This document shows positions 36,975 through 46,756 of a DNA stretch of 64,000 nucleotides, in pieces (the first letter of the stretch is position 1; every line of letters begins with the position of its first letter). The position numbers were made by a program, and so were the translations under genes. The notes under the pieces are model-generated. The model saw nothing but the letters and a program-made list of their open reading frames with translations. It was not told where the DNA came from and ran no database searches. The stretch comes from Colwellia sp. C1TZA3. GTDB taxonomy: Bacteria > Pseudomonadota > Gammaproteobacteria > Enterobacterales > Alteromonadaceae. The stretch is from positions 1-64,000 of the forward strand of contig NZ_VOLS01000003.1 of NCBI RefSeq assembly GCF_007954265.1, given 5' to 3'.

Positions 36975-38237
36975 TTATACCTTTACTGATACAGGCTTAC
37001 TACCTGACAAGCCATAATAAGCAATGAATGCGTAGCAAATAATGGGTAAGAAAAATGAGTTTTGCAAGCCAATACTATCGGCCAAAACACCTTGAATAAG
37101 CGGTAACACAGCACCACCAACAATCGCTAAACATAAAATACCTGAACCCTGGCTGGTATGCTGACCTAAACCAGTAATTGCCAAGCTAAAGATGGTAGGG
37201 AACATAATTGAATTACATAAACCGACTAACAGAATGGCCCACATCGCTATTTGTCCAGATGCAAAAATAGTAACAATAATCAATACCGTTGCAAAAAAAG
37301 CGTTGAAGGCTAATACTTTTCCTGCAGCTAATTTTTGCATAACCGCGGCACCAATGAATCGCCCAACCATCGCACCGCCCCAATAATAAGCAATATATTT
37401 TGCTGCCTGAGATTCTTCTAGACCAGCAATATTGGGATCATTAAAAAAACTGACTAAAAAGCTGCCAATAGAAACCTCAGCACCAACGTAAACAAAAATA
37501 CCAATAGCACCCAACACTAAATGACGATATTGCCAAGCACTGCCCGCTATTGGTTTTTCAGCCACTGACTCTTCAATATGCTCAATGACAGGTAATTTTA
37601 TATAAGAAAAAATAGCCGCAAGTATTAATAATAAACCCGCCAGTAAAACATAAGGTAATTGCACAGATTCTGCTTGTTGAGCCACTGACATAGATTCTGC
37701 CACTTGATCTAAAATCAAATAAGCACCAAAAAATGGTGCAACTGTGGTACCAAGTGAATTAAATGCCTGCGTCATGGTCAAACGTGAAGAGGCAGTTTCA
37801 GGATTTCCTAAAATACTAACATAAGGATTGGCTGAGACTTGTAAGACCGTAATACCACTGGCTAATATAAACAACGCCATTAGAAATACGGGGTAGCTGT
37901 GCATAGCTGCTGCTGGGTAGAAAGAAAAGCAACCAATTGCTGCAACAATTAATCCAAGCACAATACCCTTTTGAAAACCTACTTTTTTAACTATTTTTCC
38001 TGCAGGAATAGAAACAAGAAAGTAGGCACTAAAAAAACAAAATTGTACTAGCATTGCTTCGCTATAAGATAGCTCGAAAATAGCCTTCAAGTGAGGGATT
38101 AAAATATCATTTAAGCAGGTAATGAATCCCCACATAAAAAAGAGTGATGTTAATGATGTAAGTGCAAAGGTATAATTTTGATTTTCAGTGTTTGGTGAAA
38201 ATCTATTTACATCTGACTGAATCGGTGTAATAGCCAT
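36975..38237 (-). CDS. FucP/GluP-type sugar:proton symporter (MFS)
   Basis: A 420-residue MFS protein with about 12 membrane segments, of the L-fucose/glucose-galactose permease group: [21 protein letters not shown] near the N-terminus, [24 protein letters not shown]-type segment ([20 protein letters not shown]) and [17 protein letters not shown]. Members take up glucose, galactose, fucose or related hexoses. With GH3 just downstream, uptake of released glucose is likely. It is divergent from the LacI regulator gene across a 306-base region with two operators. Confidence 0.9.
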   Translation of the reverse strand: MAITPIQSDVNRFSPNTENQNYTFALTSLTSLFFMWGFITCLNDILIPHLKAIFELSYSEAMLVQFCFFSAYFLVSIPAGKIVKKVGFQKGIVLGLIVAAIGCFSFYPAAAMHSYPVFLMALFILASGITVLQVSANPYVSILGNPETASSRLTMTQAFNSLGTTVAPFFGAYLILDQVAESMSVAQQAESVQLPYVLLAGLLLILAAIFSYIKLPVIEHIEESVAEKPIAGSAWQYRHLVLGAIGIFVYVGAEVSIGSFLVSFFNDPNIAGLEESQAAKYIAYYWGGAMVGRFIGAAVMQKLAAGKVLAFNAFFATVLIIVTIFASGQIAMWAILLVGLCNSIMFPTIFSLAITGLGQHTSQGSGILCLAIVGGAVLPLIQGVLADSIGLQNSFFLPIICYAFIAYYGLSGSKPVSVKV

Positions 38238-38347
38238 ATAATTCCCCTAATAATTATGAACAACAGGTCATTGCTGCTGTTGTTATTTTTATAATTTTCC
38301 ATTTTAATATACTTAAGTGATGCTTGATTGAGCATTTAAAAATAAAC

Positions 38348-38361
38348 TGGAAGCGCTTTCA
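38348..38361. promoter_or_regulatory. LacI-type operator, site 4
   Basis: TGGAAGCGCTTTCA, one mismatch in the palindrome. It lies 111 bases upstream of the FucP-like start codon. Confidence 0.78.
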
Positions 38362-38406
38362 TTCTGAATGTCATCAAGATAAAAAGCAACTATTATTTAT
38401 ACTCAC

Positions 38407-38420
38407 AGGAAGCGCTTCTA
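38407..38420. promoter_or_regulatory. LacI-type operator, site 5
   Basis: AGGAAGCGCTTCTA, with the same AAGCGCTT core and one changed arm base. It lies 124 bases before the LacI-family start codon. Confidence 0.75.
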
Positions 38421-38543
38421 AAATAGAAATTATTTGTGTATCTTACTAGCACTTATAACTATAAATTCAGTGGTTGGTTTAGCTAAAAGCTTTTATGTTT
38501 AAATCCCCTAAAGCAGCATTAATAGAAAAGATAAAGGAATGAA

Positions 38544-39542
38544 ATGGCAACTATATACGAAGTTTCCGCGTTAGCGGGAGTTTCATTATCATCTGTATCT
38601 CGCGTACTAAATGATCATGAGCATGTTAGTAAAAAAACTAAAGAAAAAGTAGTTGCAGCAATGAACAAGTTAAATTACCGCCCAAACACCATTGCTCGCT
38701 CATTGGCTTCAAATCGCTCAAACAGTGTTGGTGTATTAGTTTCAGAACTTCATGGGCCATTTTTTGGTGCCATGTTAAGTAGCATTGAATTAGAATTAAG
38801 AAATGCAGGTAAACATGCGGTGATTACTGCAGGACATAGTGATGAACAAAGTGAAATAGATGGTTTAGATTTTTTAATTGATCGAAAATGTGACGCACTT
38901 ATTTTACTGGTTGACGCCATTTCAGATGATTACTTAATTAAATTGAGTAAAAGTAAAACCCCTTTTGTCATCTTAAACCGCAATATCTCAGAAATTAGTG
39001 ACCATTGCTTTTATTTAGATAACGAACTAGGTGGTTATTTAGCTGCAAAATATCTAATTAAACAGGGGCATAAGGAGATTGCTTATATATCTGGGCCTTT
39101 AACAAAACAAGACTCTACTGAACGCCTAGCTGGCCATAAAAAAGCATTAGCTGAAGCCAACATTCCCTTTAAAGAAAATTTAGTTTATGAAGGCAATTAC
39201 TTAACAAAAAGCGGTCGAGACGGCATCAACTTCCTCATCAAGAATAAAGCAAAATTTACTGCTGTTGCTTGTTCAAATGATGAGATGGCGTCTGGGGCAA
39301 TGCGAGGAGCAAGAGATCACAAGTTATTAATTCCCGAACAATGTTCATTTATTGGTTTTGATAATGCTTTTTTTACCGAATACCTTTACCCTCAATTAAC
39401 CACGATTAATTTTCCAGTTAATGATATGGCAAAAATGTCGACTCAATGGATCCTGAAAAATGTCTATAAGCAAAAAGAGTTAGACATCACAAACATGTTT
39501 ATTCCTAAACTTATTGAACGACAATCAGTCCAACAGAACTAA
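38544..39542 (+). CDS. LacI/GalR-family transcriptional regulator of the beta-glucan locus
   Basis: The 332-residue protein has the LacI helix-turn-helix and hinge at residues 1-60 (TIYEVSALAGVSLSSVSRVL, then NYRPNTIARSLASNRSNSVG) and a periplasmic-binding-protein-like effector domain (GVLVSELHGPFFGAMLSSIE to the C-terminus). An AAGGA Shine-Dalgarno precedes the ATG. It is divergent from the FucP-like/GH3 operon. The five GGAAGCGCTTCC-like palindromes of the window are the natural candidates for its binding sites. The effector is probably glucose or a gluco-oligosaccharide, by inference from the genes controlled. Confidence 0.92.
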   Translation: MATIYEVSALAGVSLSSVSRVLNDHEHVSKKTKEKVVAAMNKLNYRPNTIARSLASNRSNSVGVLVSELHGPFFGAMLSSIELELRNAGKHAVITAGHSDEQSEIDGLDFLIDRKCDALILLVDAISDDYLIKLSKSKTPFVILNRNISEISDHCFYLDNELGGYLAAKYLIKQGHKEIAYISGPLTKQDSTERLAGHKKALAEANIPFKENLVYEGNYLTKSGRDGINFLIKNKAKFTAVACSNDEMASGAMRGARDHKLLIPEQCSFIGFDNAFFTEYLYPQLTTINFPVNDMAKMSTQWILKNVYKQKELDITNMFIPKLIERQSVQQN

Positions 39543-39884
39543 AATTAGCTCTAATCATCCATGAGCTTAAATTGATGGGTTTATTGGGTTTATTGAGCTA
39601 ATTAGTCTTTTAGGATCACAAGTTCTCTTTAGTAAAAGATACCAACGATTAAGACACGACGGCAAAAAAACTCTACTATAAGTACGGTGATCAAGCTTGA
39701 GATCAATAATTCTTAGCGGTTAACAAAGCAAAAAAAACCAATACTATTTATTAGGGGAAGTAGAAACTGAGAGAGATATTTTTACAATAAATAACTTAAA
39801 AATCTTATCAAATAGTAATATCAAAGACTAAAAATGATAAGGTGATAAATTTTTATCATTAAAGACAAAATGGATGAGTAAACT
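39543..39884. other. Non-coding region between the LacI gene and the VOC gene
   Basis: 342 bases of AT-rich sequence. A short duplication, GGGTTTATT twice, occurs near 39579-39596. I see no terminator hairpin, operator or open frame. The promoter of the VOC gene must lie in its last part. Confidence 0.4.
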
Positions 39885-40304
39885 ATGAAGTTTTTACATA
39901 CTATGATTCGTATTACCGACTTAGATAAGTCACTAGATTTTTATATCAAGCATTTAGGCTTAATAGAAACCCGCCGTTTTGACGTTCCTGCAGGCAAGTT
40001 TAGCTTAATATTTTTAGCAACAGAACCCGGTGCGGCTGAAATCGAACTTACCCACAATTGGCATTCAGAGGAAGAATATACCGTTGGTAGAAACTTTGGC
40101 CATTTGGCTTATGAAGTTGACGATATCTATGCCTTGTGTGAAAAGCTAATGGCCGCAGGCATTACCATTAACCGACCACCACGCTGTGGCCATATGGCAT
40201 TTGTTAAATCACCTGATAATATTTCAATCGAATTACTGCAAAAAGGTGAGCGACTAGCGCCACAAGAACCTTGGTTAAGTATGGAAAATTCAGGTAGTTG
40301 GTAA
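39885..40304 (+). CDS. VOC-family protein, lactoylglutathione lyase-like
   Basis: A 139-residue protein of the glyoxalase I fold with two beta-alpha-beta-beta-beta halves. The four metal ligands of the glyoxalase type can be read: H in FLHTMIRI near residue 5, E in AEIELTHN near 56, H in NFGHLAYEV near 74, and E in NISIELLQK near 122. Glyoxalase I converts the methylglyoxal-glutathione adduct to lactoylglutathione. Length and ligand set fit GloA, but paralogues with other substrates are common, so I give no symbol. It is monocistronic. Confidence 0.85.
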   Translation: MKFLHTMIRITDLDKSLDFYIKHLGLIETRRFDVPAGKFSLIFLATEPGAAEIELTHNWHSEEEYTVGRNFGHLAYEVDDIYALCEKLMAAGITINRPPRCGHMAFVKSPDNISIELLQKGERLAPQEPWLSMENSGSW

Positions 40305-40419
40305 AATAGTTTATACCAGCTAAAGATTAATTAATTCACTTGTTATAAGTTGCTATCACAAGGACTTAATACGCGTTAATATACTGAATTAATTAACCAA
40401 AATAATACTCAGAATCTTC

Positions 40420-40953
40420 ATGGCCTTAAAAGCAACCATCAAAAAAGCGACGATCCATCTCGCTGATATGGATCGTAATTATTATGACACCATACAGTTA
40501 ACTATAGCGCAGCACCCTTCTGAAAACCACCGTCGTATGATGATCAGACTCATCGCCTATGTACTAAATGCCAGTGAAAATCTACAATTTGGTAAAGGTG
40601 TTAGCGATGAGGACGAAGCGGCAGTTTGGCGAGTTAATTACAGTGAAGTCATTGAACTATGGATTGAGCTCGGCCAACTTGATGAAAAAAGGCTGAAAAA
40701 AGCCTGTAATCGTGCCCAACAAGTAAAACTTTATTGTTATGGCAGCAGTGTAGACACCTGGTGGCAACAATCTAAAAGTAAACTAAATCAACTCAATAAA
40801 CTATCGGTAGAAAGCTTTAGTGAAGAAACCTCACAAGCTTTGGAGCTACTAGCCAATCGCTCGATGGAGTTTCAAGTTAGTATACAAGATGGGCAGTGCT
40901 GGCTTACCTGTGGTGAACAATCACTATTAATTGAACTCAAAAAACTTAAATAA
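40420..40953 (+). CDS. yaeQ: YaeQ family protein
   Basis: A 177-residue protein clearly of the YaeQ family: MALKATIKKATIHLADMDRN at the start, then HPSENHRRMMIRLIAYVLNA, LSDEDEAAVWR-type segment (GVSDEDEAAVWRVNY), and IELGQLDEKRLKKACNRA. The fold is related to the PD-(D/E)XK nuclease superfamily. Its role is not settled; the E. coli protein was once proposed to compensate for RfaH loss. The stop codon lies inside a 9-base tandem repeat (40944-40970). Confidence 0.9.
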   Translation: MALKATIKKATIHLADMDRNYYDTIQLTIAQHPSENHRRMMIRLIAYVLNASENLQFGKGVSDEDEAAVWRVNYSEVIELWIELGQLDEKRLKKACNRAQQVKLYCYGSSVDTWWQQSKSKLNQLNKLSVESFSEETSQALELLANRSMEFQVSIQDGQCWLTCGEQSLLIELKKLK

Positions 40954-40970
40954 CTTAAATAACTTAAATA
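40944..40970. repeat. 9-bp tandem repeat over the yaeQ stop codon
   Basis: ACTTAAATA occurs three times in a row. The first copy codes for the last residues and stop of YaeQ; the next two lie downstream and would add in-frame stops again. It looks like a slippage product. Confidence 0.8.
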
Positions 40971-41065
40971 ACCTCAGCTTAATATGCGCTAATTGAATAA
41001 CAACACTTAACCTTAAAAAATTGGTTTACTGTTATAAAATTTCAATAGTAAAACCTTTAAATAAT

Positions 41066-42475
41066 ATGGCAACAACTATGATGCGCACATTGAGCACTAA
41101 ACGAGAAAAATACCGTCATTGTAAACTCAAAGCTTTGTCGGTCATGTTAGCGATTACCTGCTCATTTTTTAGCGTTTCAGCAACAATACCGTTAAAACAA
41201 GTGGTTAAAGATATTACCTATTTAGCTGCTGACAATTTAAAAGGTCGGGCAAGTTTTAGCCCTGAAATTGACCAAGCGGCAAATTATATTGCTCAGCGTT
41301 TTGCTGATATTGGCCTAAAGCCCCTGCAAAACAATCTCCCATTAAGCAAAGCCCCGATTAATTCGACTGTTAACTCCAAAGATAAACCAGCGCTATTTTT
41401 ACAAACTTTTACCATCAATCAAATTCAAGTTCAAACGCTTAATATGGTGTTAAATGGTCAAGAAATTAATCCTGAACACTTAGCTATAGCAACAACGATT
41501 GAGCAATTAAATTGGCAACTCGGTAACGCACAGAGCCATGTTATTAATAAAACGGATAATCTGCGTAAAGCCCTAACTGAGCTAAATCAAGCAGGTGGCC
41601 AACATTTAGTTATTATCAATAGCGCACATGCGAAGAGCTTTAAGGCCTATCAAAACTATTTTAATCGTGGTTTAACTAAGCTTTCACTTGAACATCGTGG
41701 TGCTATTGTCATGGTATTAAGTGACGAAAATCAAATTGAAAACTATGCTGTCAACGCCAGTGCAAAAATAACTAAACAATCGCTTACTAATGTAGTGGGT
41801 GTCTTACCAGGTATTGAAAGCCCTAAAGAAATCGTTTTATACTCATCACATTACGACCATTTGGGTATTACAGACGATGGTAAAGAGATCTATAATGGCG
41901 CTGATGACGATGCATCAGGTACGACAGCGGTATTAAATTTGGCGCAATATTATGCCGAAAAAGGCGATAACAAACGTACTTTAATGTTTAGTGCTTTTAC
42001 TGCTGAAGAAATTGGCGGCTTTGGCTCTAGCTATTTTTCACAACAGCTTAACCCTAATAACGTAGTTGCCATGATCAATATTGAAATGATCGGCAAACCA
42101 TCAAAATTTGGCGCGGGAACTGTTTGGATGACCGGTATGAAACATTCAAATTTAGGCGCATTACTCAATGAAAAGCTCATCGCGCTTAACACACAAATAT
42201 ACCAAGACCCCTACCCAGAACAAGGGTTATTTTATCGCTCAGACAATGCAACTTTAGCGCGTTTAGGTGTACCTGCACACAGTTTTAGCAGTACACAACT
42301 TGATAAAGACCAACACTATCATCAAGTTAGCGACGACATTAGTAGTTTGGACTTATCATCAATGCATAAAGTAATTGAGTTGTTAGCAACAGCAACACAG
42401 TCACTTGTTGACGGCGCGGTGACGCCAACGCGCATTGATAAAACGCAAGTAGCCACTCAAGGTAAAATTTACTAA
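41066..42475 (+). CDS. M28 family metallopeptidase, secreted
   Basis: Zinc-dependent aminopeptidase-type enzyme. From the ATG at 41066 it has 469 residues with a basic N-terminus and a hydrophobic signal segment (ALSVMLAITCSFFSVSATIP). The M28 ligand motifs follow: SSHYDHLG, NGADDDASGTTAV, FTAEEIGGFGSSYF, INIEMIG and the final HYHQVSDD histidine. A PA-like insertion lies in the middle. It is probably periplasmic or exported and serves peptide utilisation. An upstream TTG at 41021 is less likely as start. Confidence 0.87.
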   Translation: MATTMMRTLSTKREKYRHCKLKALSVMLAITCSFFSVSATIPLKQVVKDITYLAADNLKGRASFSPEIDQAANYIAQRFADIGLKPLQNNLPLSKAPINSTVNSKDKPALFLQTFTINQIQVQTLNMVLNGQEINPEHLAIATTIEQLNWQLGNAQSHVINKTDNLRKALTELNQAGGQHLVIINSAHAKSFKAYQNYFNRGLTKLSLEHRGAIVMVLSDENQIENYAVNASAKITKQSLTNVVGVLPGIESPKEIVLYSSHYDHLGITDDGKEIYNGADDDASGTTAVLNLAQYYAEKGDNKRTLMFSAFTAEEIGGFGSSYFSQQLNPNNVVAMINIEMIGKPSKFGAGTVWMTGMKHSNLGALLNEKLIALNTQIYQDPYPEQGLFYRSDNATLARLGVPAHSFSSTQLDKDQHYHQVSDDISSLDLSSMHKVIELLATATQSLVDGAVTPTRIDKTQVATQGKIY

Positions 42476-42513
42476 AATCGCTAAGCTTTTTAACTCTAAA
42501 GTCAGTGTTAGCC

Positions 42514-42554
42514 TTAAAGCTAATATTAACCTTTGAGTATAATATTAGCTTTAA
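42514..42554. terminator. Strong hairpin between convergent genes
   Basis: TTAAAGCTAATATTA pairs perfectly over 15 bases with TAATATTAGCTTTAA around an 11-base loop, 38 bases after the M28 stop. It lies between convergent genes (M28 and GNAT). There is no T-run, so it may be a weak or bidirectional terminator or an mRNA end-protecting hairpin. Confidence 0.5.
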
Positions 42555-42678
42555 CTTAAGACGAATTGTAATTAATAAGCCTTTAATTAAAGCGCCCTTA
42601 ATTAGACAAAAGTAAATCCAGCGTATGATGACCAAAAGCACTAGATCTCCCACCTGCTAAAAGTCTAATACTTGCCAA

Positions 42679-43188
42679 CTATTGCCGACATTGCCAGCGC
42701 ATTTGATATTCGAGTTTATTGCTATTCATAACAACAAAATCGTGGCGTAAATATAACTGCTTAGCCGGATTTTTTAACAAGACATTTAATGTAATTGCGA
42801 GCTGTTTGTCTTGGGCTTTACGCTTAACTAACTCAAGCACTCTGCTGCCAATACCTAAACGTTGGTATTGCGGTAATAACTGAAATTGCCGCAGGTGAAT
42901 TTTATCAGTAAACAAGCCTAACTTTAATAATCCAATCGCTTTATTTTGGTATGAAATAAGATACGAATCAGAATAAAACTCATCAATGCGTAACAGATGA
43001 GCGGTATCATCTAGATATAGTCCAGCATATTGTAAATGCTCGTTCATCGATATTTTTCGTAAACTTAAAAGAAAAGCTCTATCGTTTACCATTGCCCGTC
43101 GAAAGCTAACCGTCGCTGCACGCTTTTGGCTGAGGTTATTACTTGCCAATACTTTATTTATTTGTGACCTCGAACGCGAATACTTCAC
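42679..43188 (-). CDS. GNAT family N-acetyltransferase
   Basis: A 169-residue protein with the GNAT acetyl-CoA loop QYQRLGIGSRVLELVKRKAQ around residues 105-125, preceded by the strand LRQFQLLP and followed by LYLRHDFVV near the C-terminus. The first 30 residues are basic and not typical of the fold. The substrate is unknown. It is convergent with the M28 gene and divergent from the DUF885 gene. Confidence 0.82.
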   Translation of the reverse strand: MKYSRSRSQINKVLASNNLSQKRAATVSFRRAMVNDRAFLLSLRKISMNEHLQYAGLYLDDTAHLLRIDEFYSDSYLISYQNKAIGLLKLGLFTDKIHLRQFQLLPQYQRLGIGSRVLELVKRKAQDKQLAITLNVLLKNPAKQLYLRHDFVVMNSNKLEYQMRWQCRQ

Positions 43189-43364
43189 CCATCAATAACA
43201 CTACTATAGCAAGCTGATTAATGAGGTAAACCATAAATTTCTCATTTGAAATATCAGAGAATAATTGAAAGCCACCGCAAAAAAACCACCATTGAGCGCG
43301 GCATGCTTGATCGCTAGCAAAAGATAACGGCAATATAGCGTATAAACTAAAATAGGACTTCAAC

Positions 43365-45224
43365 ATGACCCTCAATAAATCACTTATTGTTATCTCTATT
43401 ACCGCAGCATTGTCCGTTGCTTGCAGTAATGAGACTACAACACCCGTTGTTAAAGGCAATAATGCGCTTGCAACGCCATCTACATCAACACAACTTAATA
43501 GCACAGCTGAGGCTTCCCAAGCAGCAAATGAGCTATTTGACACTATTTTTATGGAAGGTGTTAATCGTAATCCCGTTAGACAAACTTATCTTGGCATTAA
43601 AACTGACTACGACAAGTGGCAAGACTTATCAGAGGAAAATAGTGCTCAAGAGCTCGAATTTGCGAAACAAGCGCTACAACGAATTCAAGTCATTGATATC
43701 AACAATGTCGATAAACAAACCCAGTTGAGCTACCAGCTACTTTCACAAAAATTAAGCCAAAAAATTGCTGACTACCCTTGGCGTCACCATAACTATCCTA
43801 TTAACCAAATGTTTGGTGTGCACTCGCAAATACCGGCATTACTCATTAACCAGCATAGTATTAAAGACACTAAGCAAGCCCATGACTATATTGCCCGAGT
43901 AAAAAACTCAAAACTCTTACTTGAGCAATTAATTGATCAACTTAAAATTAGAGCTGATAAAGGTGTTATTGCCCCCAAATTTGTTTTTGCTCATGTCATT
44001 CGTGATGCAAACAATTTACTGGTAGGTGCACCATTTGATAGTAAAGCTGATAGCACATTATTTGCAGACTTTAGCAGAAAAATAGCAAAACTAGAGCTCT
44101 CTGATGAAGAGAAACAGTCCTTAACTGATAAACTAGCCAGCGCGTTAACCACTGAGTTTAAGGCCGGCTATCAACAATTAGTCAGCTACTTAACTGAACT
44201 TGAAAAACAAGCTGATGATAACTATGGCGCTTGGAAATTTCCACAAGGCGATAAATTTTATAATAATGCCCTAAACCGAACGACTACCACTGAATTAACC
44301 GCTGATGAAATTCATCAAATTGGTTTAGATGAAGTTGCACGCATACATGATGAAATGCGCGTGATCATGAAAAAAGTTAATTTTGATGGCTCATTAAGCG
44401 AGTTCTTCCAATTTATGCGCCATGACCCACAATTTTATTATGCTGGTGATGAAGCTGGCCGTCAGCGATATTTGACTGAAGCCACTGATATCATTAACAC
44501 AATGAAAGGTGAGTTAGATCAGCTATTTATCACCAAACCGAAAGCAGACTTAAAAGTTAAACAAGTCGAAGCGTTTAGAGAGAAATCTGCTGGTAAAGCC
44601 TTTTATCAACAACCAGCCCCTGATGGCTCACGCCCTGGTATTTACTACGCTAACCTTTACGATATGGCAGCCATGCCAACTTATCAAATGGAAGCACTAG
44701 CTTACCATGAAGGCATTCCTGGCCATCATATGCAAATAGCACTAAAACAAGAACTTGAAGGTATTCCAAAATTTAGAAAATTTGGTGGTTATACCGCTTA
44801 TAGTGAAGGTTGGGGTTTATATTCAGAGATGATCCCAAAAGAAATTGGCTTTTATCAAGACCCTTACGCCGACTTTGGCCGTTTAGCAATGGAGCTATGG
44901 CGCGCTTGCCGTTTAGTGGTCGATACCGGCATGCACAATAAAAAATGGGATCGTACAAAAAGCATAGAGTATTACATGAGTAATACGCCAAATGCTGAGT
45001 CTGATGCGATAAAAATGGTTGAACGTCATGCGGTTATGCCTTCACAAGCCACAGCATATAAGATTGGCATGTTAAAGATTGTCCAGTTACGAGCCAAAGC
45101 AAAACAACAGTTAGGCGATAAGTTTGATATTCGCCAGTTTCATGATGTCGTGTTAACGAATGGCGCAGTACCGCTTAACGTACTGGAAGATATGGTCAAT
45201 GACTATATCGCTAAAAATCGCTAA
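43365..45224 (+). CDS. DUF885 family lipoprotein, putative metallopeptidase
   Basis: A 619-residue exported protein with a lipoprotein signal (LIVISITAALSVACSNE). The family's zinc-type motif HEGIPGHHMQ lies near residues 449-458, with YSEGWGLYSE 25-30 residues later, as in other DUF885 proteins, which resemble thermolysin/M3-type peptidases. RMELWRA-like (LAMELWRACRLVVDTGMH) follows. It probably degrades peptides in the periplasm; activity is inferred from motif and family. An intrinsic terminator follows. Confidence 0.87.
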   Translation: MTLNKSLIVISITAALSVACSNETTTPVVKGNNALATPSTSTQLNSTAEASQAANELFDTIFMEGVNRNPVRQTYLGIKTDYDKWQDLSEENSAQELEFAKQALQRIQVIDINNVDKQTQLSYQLLSQKLSQKIADYPWRHHNYPINQMFGVHSQIPALLINQHSIKDTKQAHDYIARVKNSKLLLEQLIDQLKIRADKGVIAPKFVFAHVIRDANNLLVGAPFDSKADSTLFADFSRKIAKLELSDEEKQSLTDKLASALTTEFKAGYQQLVSYLTELEKQADDNYGAWKFPQGDKFYNNALNRTTTTELTADEIHQIGLDEVARIHDEMRVIMKKVNFDGSLSEFFQFMRHDPQFYYAGDEAGRQRYLTEATDIINTMKGELDQLFITKPKADLKVKQVEAFREKSAGKAFYQQPAPDGSRPGIYYANLYDMAAMPTYQMEALAYHEGIPGHHMQIALKQELEGIPKFRKFGGYTAYSEGWGLYSEMIPKEIGFYQDPYADFGRLAMELWRACRLVVDTGMHNKKWDRTKSIEYYMSNTPNAESDAIKMVERHAVMPSQATAYKIGMLKIVQLRAKAKQQLGDKFDIRQFHDVVLTNGAVPLNVLEDMVNDYIAKNR

Positions 45225-45270
45225 AGCTATCGTCAGTTAACGTTATGATGCGTTAAGCTTACTTGACTTA

Positions 45271-45307
45271 AAAACGCCAAATGCATAAGCCTTTGGCGTT
45301 TTTATTT
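45271..45307 (+). terminator. Intrinsic terminator after the DUF885 gene
   Basis: AAAACGCCAAA pairs with TTTGGCGTTTT across a 10-base loop and the T-run continues as TTTATTTT. It starts 47 bases after the stop codon. Confidence 0.88.
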
Positions 45308-45422
45308 TAGTCTGCTATTACATTAAGCTTAAGCAGAGCATTATACTAAGCAGATTAATTAATAAGTTTAGAATTATAATTTTAGAATTAATAGTGCTTA
45401 AACAACCCAACAAGGAATGAGC

Positions 45423-45887
45423 ATGGAGCTAAAAGTCATCCCCATTGTGCAGGTGGCCATTGCCGCGATATTAATGACATTACTGCAATACTTTCTGCCC
45501 GCGTTAAGCTATAGCGGAGCCATTAGCCCATCAACCAACTCGATATTGGTAATGCTGCTACTCTTCATTGCCATATTAATCGGCTTTTTTGCCATTGATA
45601 GTTTTCGAAAACATCAAACAACCGTCAACCCGAGTAAACCAGAAACATCATCTAAAGTGGTTGATAACGGCATTTATCAATATTCTCGAAACCCAATGTA
45701 TTTAGCGATGCTTTTGCTCTTAATTTCCTACGCTTGCTATCTTGAAAATCCTTTAACCTTAGCTATTGTCGGGCTTTTTGTTTGGTACATTGGTAAATAT
45801 CAAATTACACCAGAAGAGCGTATATTAACGAGCCTATTTGGACAAGCCTATAGTGACTACAAAAACAGCGTACGTCGTTGGTTATAA
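45423..45887 (+). CDS. ICMT/PEMT-like membrane methyltransferase family protein
   Basis: A 154-residue membrane protein of the isoprenylcysteine carboxyl methyltransferase-like group. It has about four hydrophobic segments and the signature VDNGIYQYSRNPMYLAMLL, with the C-terminal EERILTSLFGQAYSDYKNSV and RRW end. Bacterial members have no settled substrate. The second ATG (45423) is preferred over 45417 because AAGGA lies 6 bases ahead of it. A bidirectional terminator follows. Confidence 0.85.
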   Translation: MELKVIPIVQVAIAAILMTLLQYFLPALSYSGAISPSTNSILVMLLLFIAILIGFFAIDSFRKHQTTVNPSKPETSSKVVDNGIYQYSRNPMYLAMLLLLISYACYLENPLTLAIVGLFVWYIGKYQITPEERILTSLFGQAYSDYKNSVRRWL

Positions 45888-45927
45888 TGCCAATGCAACA
45901 ATTAATAGTTCACCGAATGCAGATAAG

Positions 45928-45968
45928 AAAAAAGCACTAAGCAGAGATTAGGCTGTAGTGCTTTTTTT
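45928..45968. terminator. Bidirectional terminator between the ICMT-like and PhnA-like genes
   Basis: AAAAAAGCACTA pairs with TAGTGCTTTTTT over a 16-base loop, with A- and T-runs on both sides. It serves both convergent genes. Confidence 0.88.
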
Positions 45969-46013
45969 AGTTATTTATTGGCTTTGAAAATAGTAGCTTA
46001 GCCGTTTATAAAA

Positions 46014-46583
46014 TTACGCTTTCTTTAAATAGGCGGCAACTAAAACAATACGAGTACCGTTAACTTTACCGTCAATATGTTCAGGATTATCCGTTAAGCT
46101 AATACCACGCACCATAGTGCCTTGCTTAGCCGTAAAGTTTGCGCCTTTAACTTTTAGATCTTTAATCAAGGTGACATTATCACCATCTTGCAATTCAGCA
46201 CCATTGCTATCGCGTGTTGGTCCTTCGCGCTCTGCAGCAGCAATACCCTGCTCTGCCCATGTTTTTACCCCATCTTCTAGATAAATCATATCTAGCGCAT
46301 CTTGCGCCCAGCTTTCAGCTGACAATTTATGTAACAGACGATAAGCCATGACTTGCACTGCGGGTTCTTGATTCCACATAGCGTCGGTTAAACAACGTAA
46401 ATGGTTAATATCAAGTTCAGCATTGCCCTCTACTTGTGCTAAACAAACGCTACACAAATAAATACTTTGCTGAGCACTTAAATCACTGGTTGGCGGCACA
46501 GGAAATACCGTTAAGCTCTCAGTAGAAGTACAAAGTTCACAACTTGAGTTACTACGTTGCTTTAATGCCTGTTCTGTTACCAT
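46014..46583 (-). CDS. PhnA/YjdM domain protein
   Basis: A 189-residue protein with an N-terminal zinc ribbon (CELC near residue 15 and CSVC near residue 42) and a C-terminal PhnA domain: LQDGDNVTLIKDLKVKGANF then GTMVRGISLTDNPEHIDGKV. Despite the name, proteins of this family are not required for phosphonate breakdown, and their role is unclear. The middle part (about 60-115) is longer than in E. coli YjdM (111 residues). It stands alone between two terminators. Confidence 0.85.
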   Translation of the reverse strand: MVTEQALKQRSNSSCELCTSTESLTVFPVPPTSDLSAQQSIYLCSVCLAQVEGNAELDINHLRCLTDAMWNQEPAVQVMAYRLLHKLSAESWAQDALDMIYLEDGVKTWAEQGIAAAEREGPTRDSNGAELQDGDNVTLIKDLKVKGANFTAKQGTMVRGISLTDNPEHIDGKVNGTRIVLVAAYLKKA

Positions 46584-46756
46584 AATAATATATCCACAAA
46601 AATTTTGGCGTTATTATGCTCTTAATTAAGCGATTTAAAAAGTACTGATTATTAGCCTGAAAGAAATTAAGCCGCGCCATTTATTTAATAGCGGTATTTT
46701 ATTCATATTTACATAAAGCAGTTTTAAAGCTTGATTACTTTTAGCGATAAAAATGC
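46584..46756. other. Upstream region of the PhnA-like gene
   Basis: AT-rich promoter and leader region; I cannot identify a specific promoter with confidence. Confidence 0.35.

Larger units (their letters stand above)
38238..38543. promoter_or_regulatory. Divergent control region of the transporter-GH3 operon and the LacI gene
   Basis: This 306-base region holds two LacI-type operators (38348-38361 and 38407-38420, centres 59 bases apart). It must contain promoters for both directions; I cannot pick either with confidence. The arrangement suggests that the regulator controls itself as well as the transporter-GH3 operon. Confidence 0.65.
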
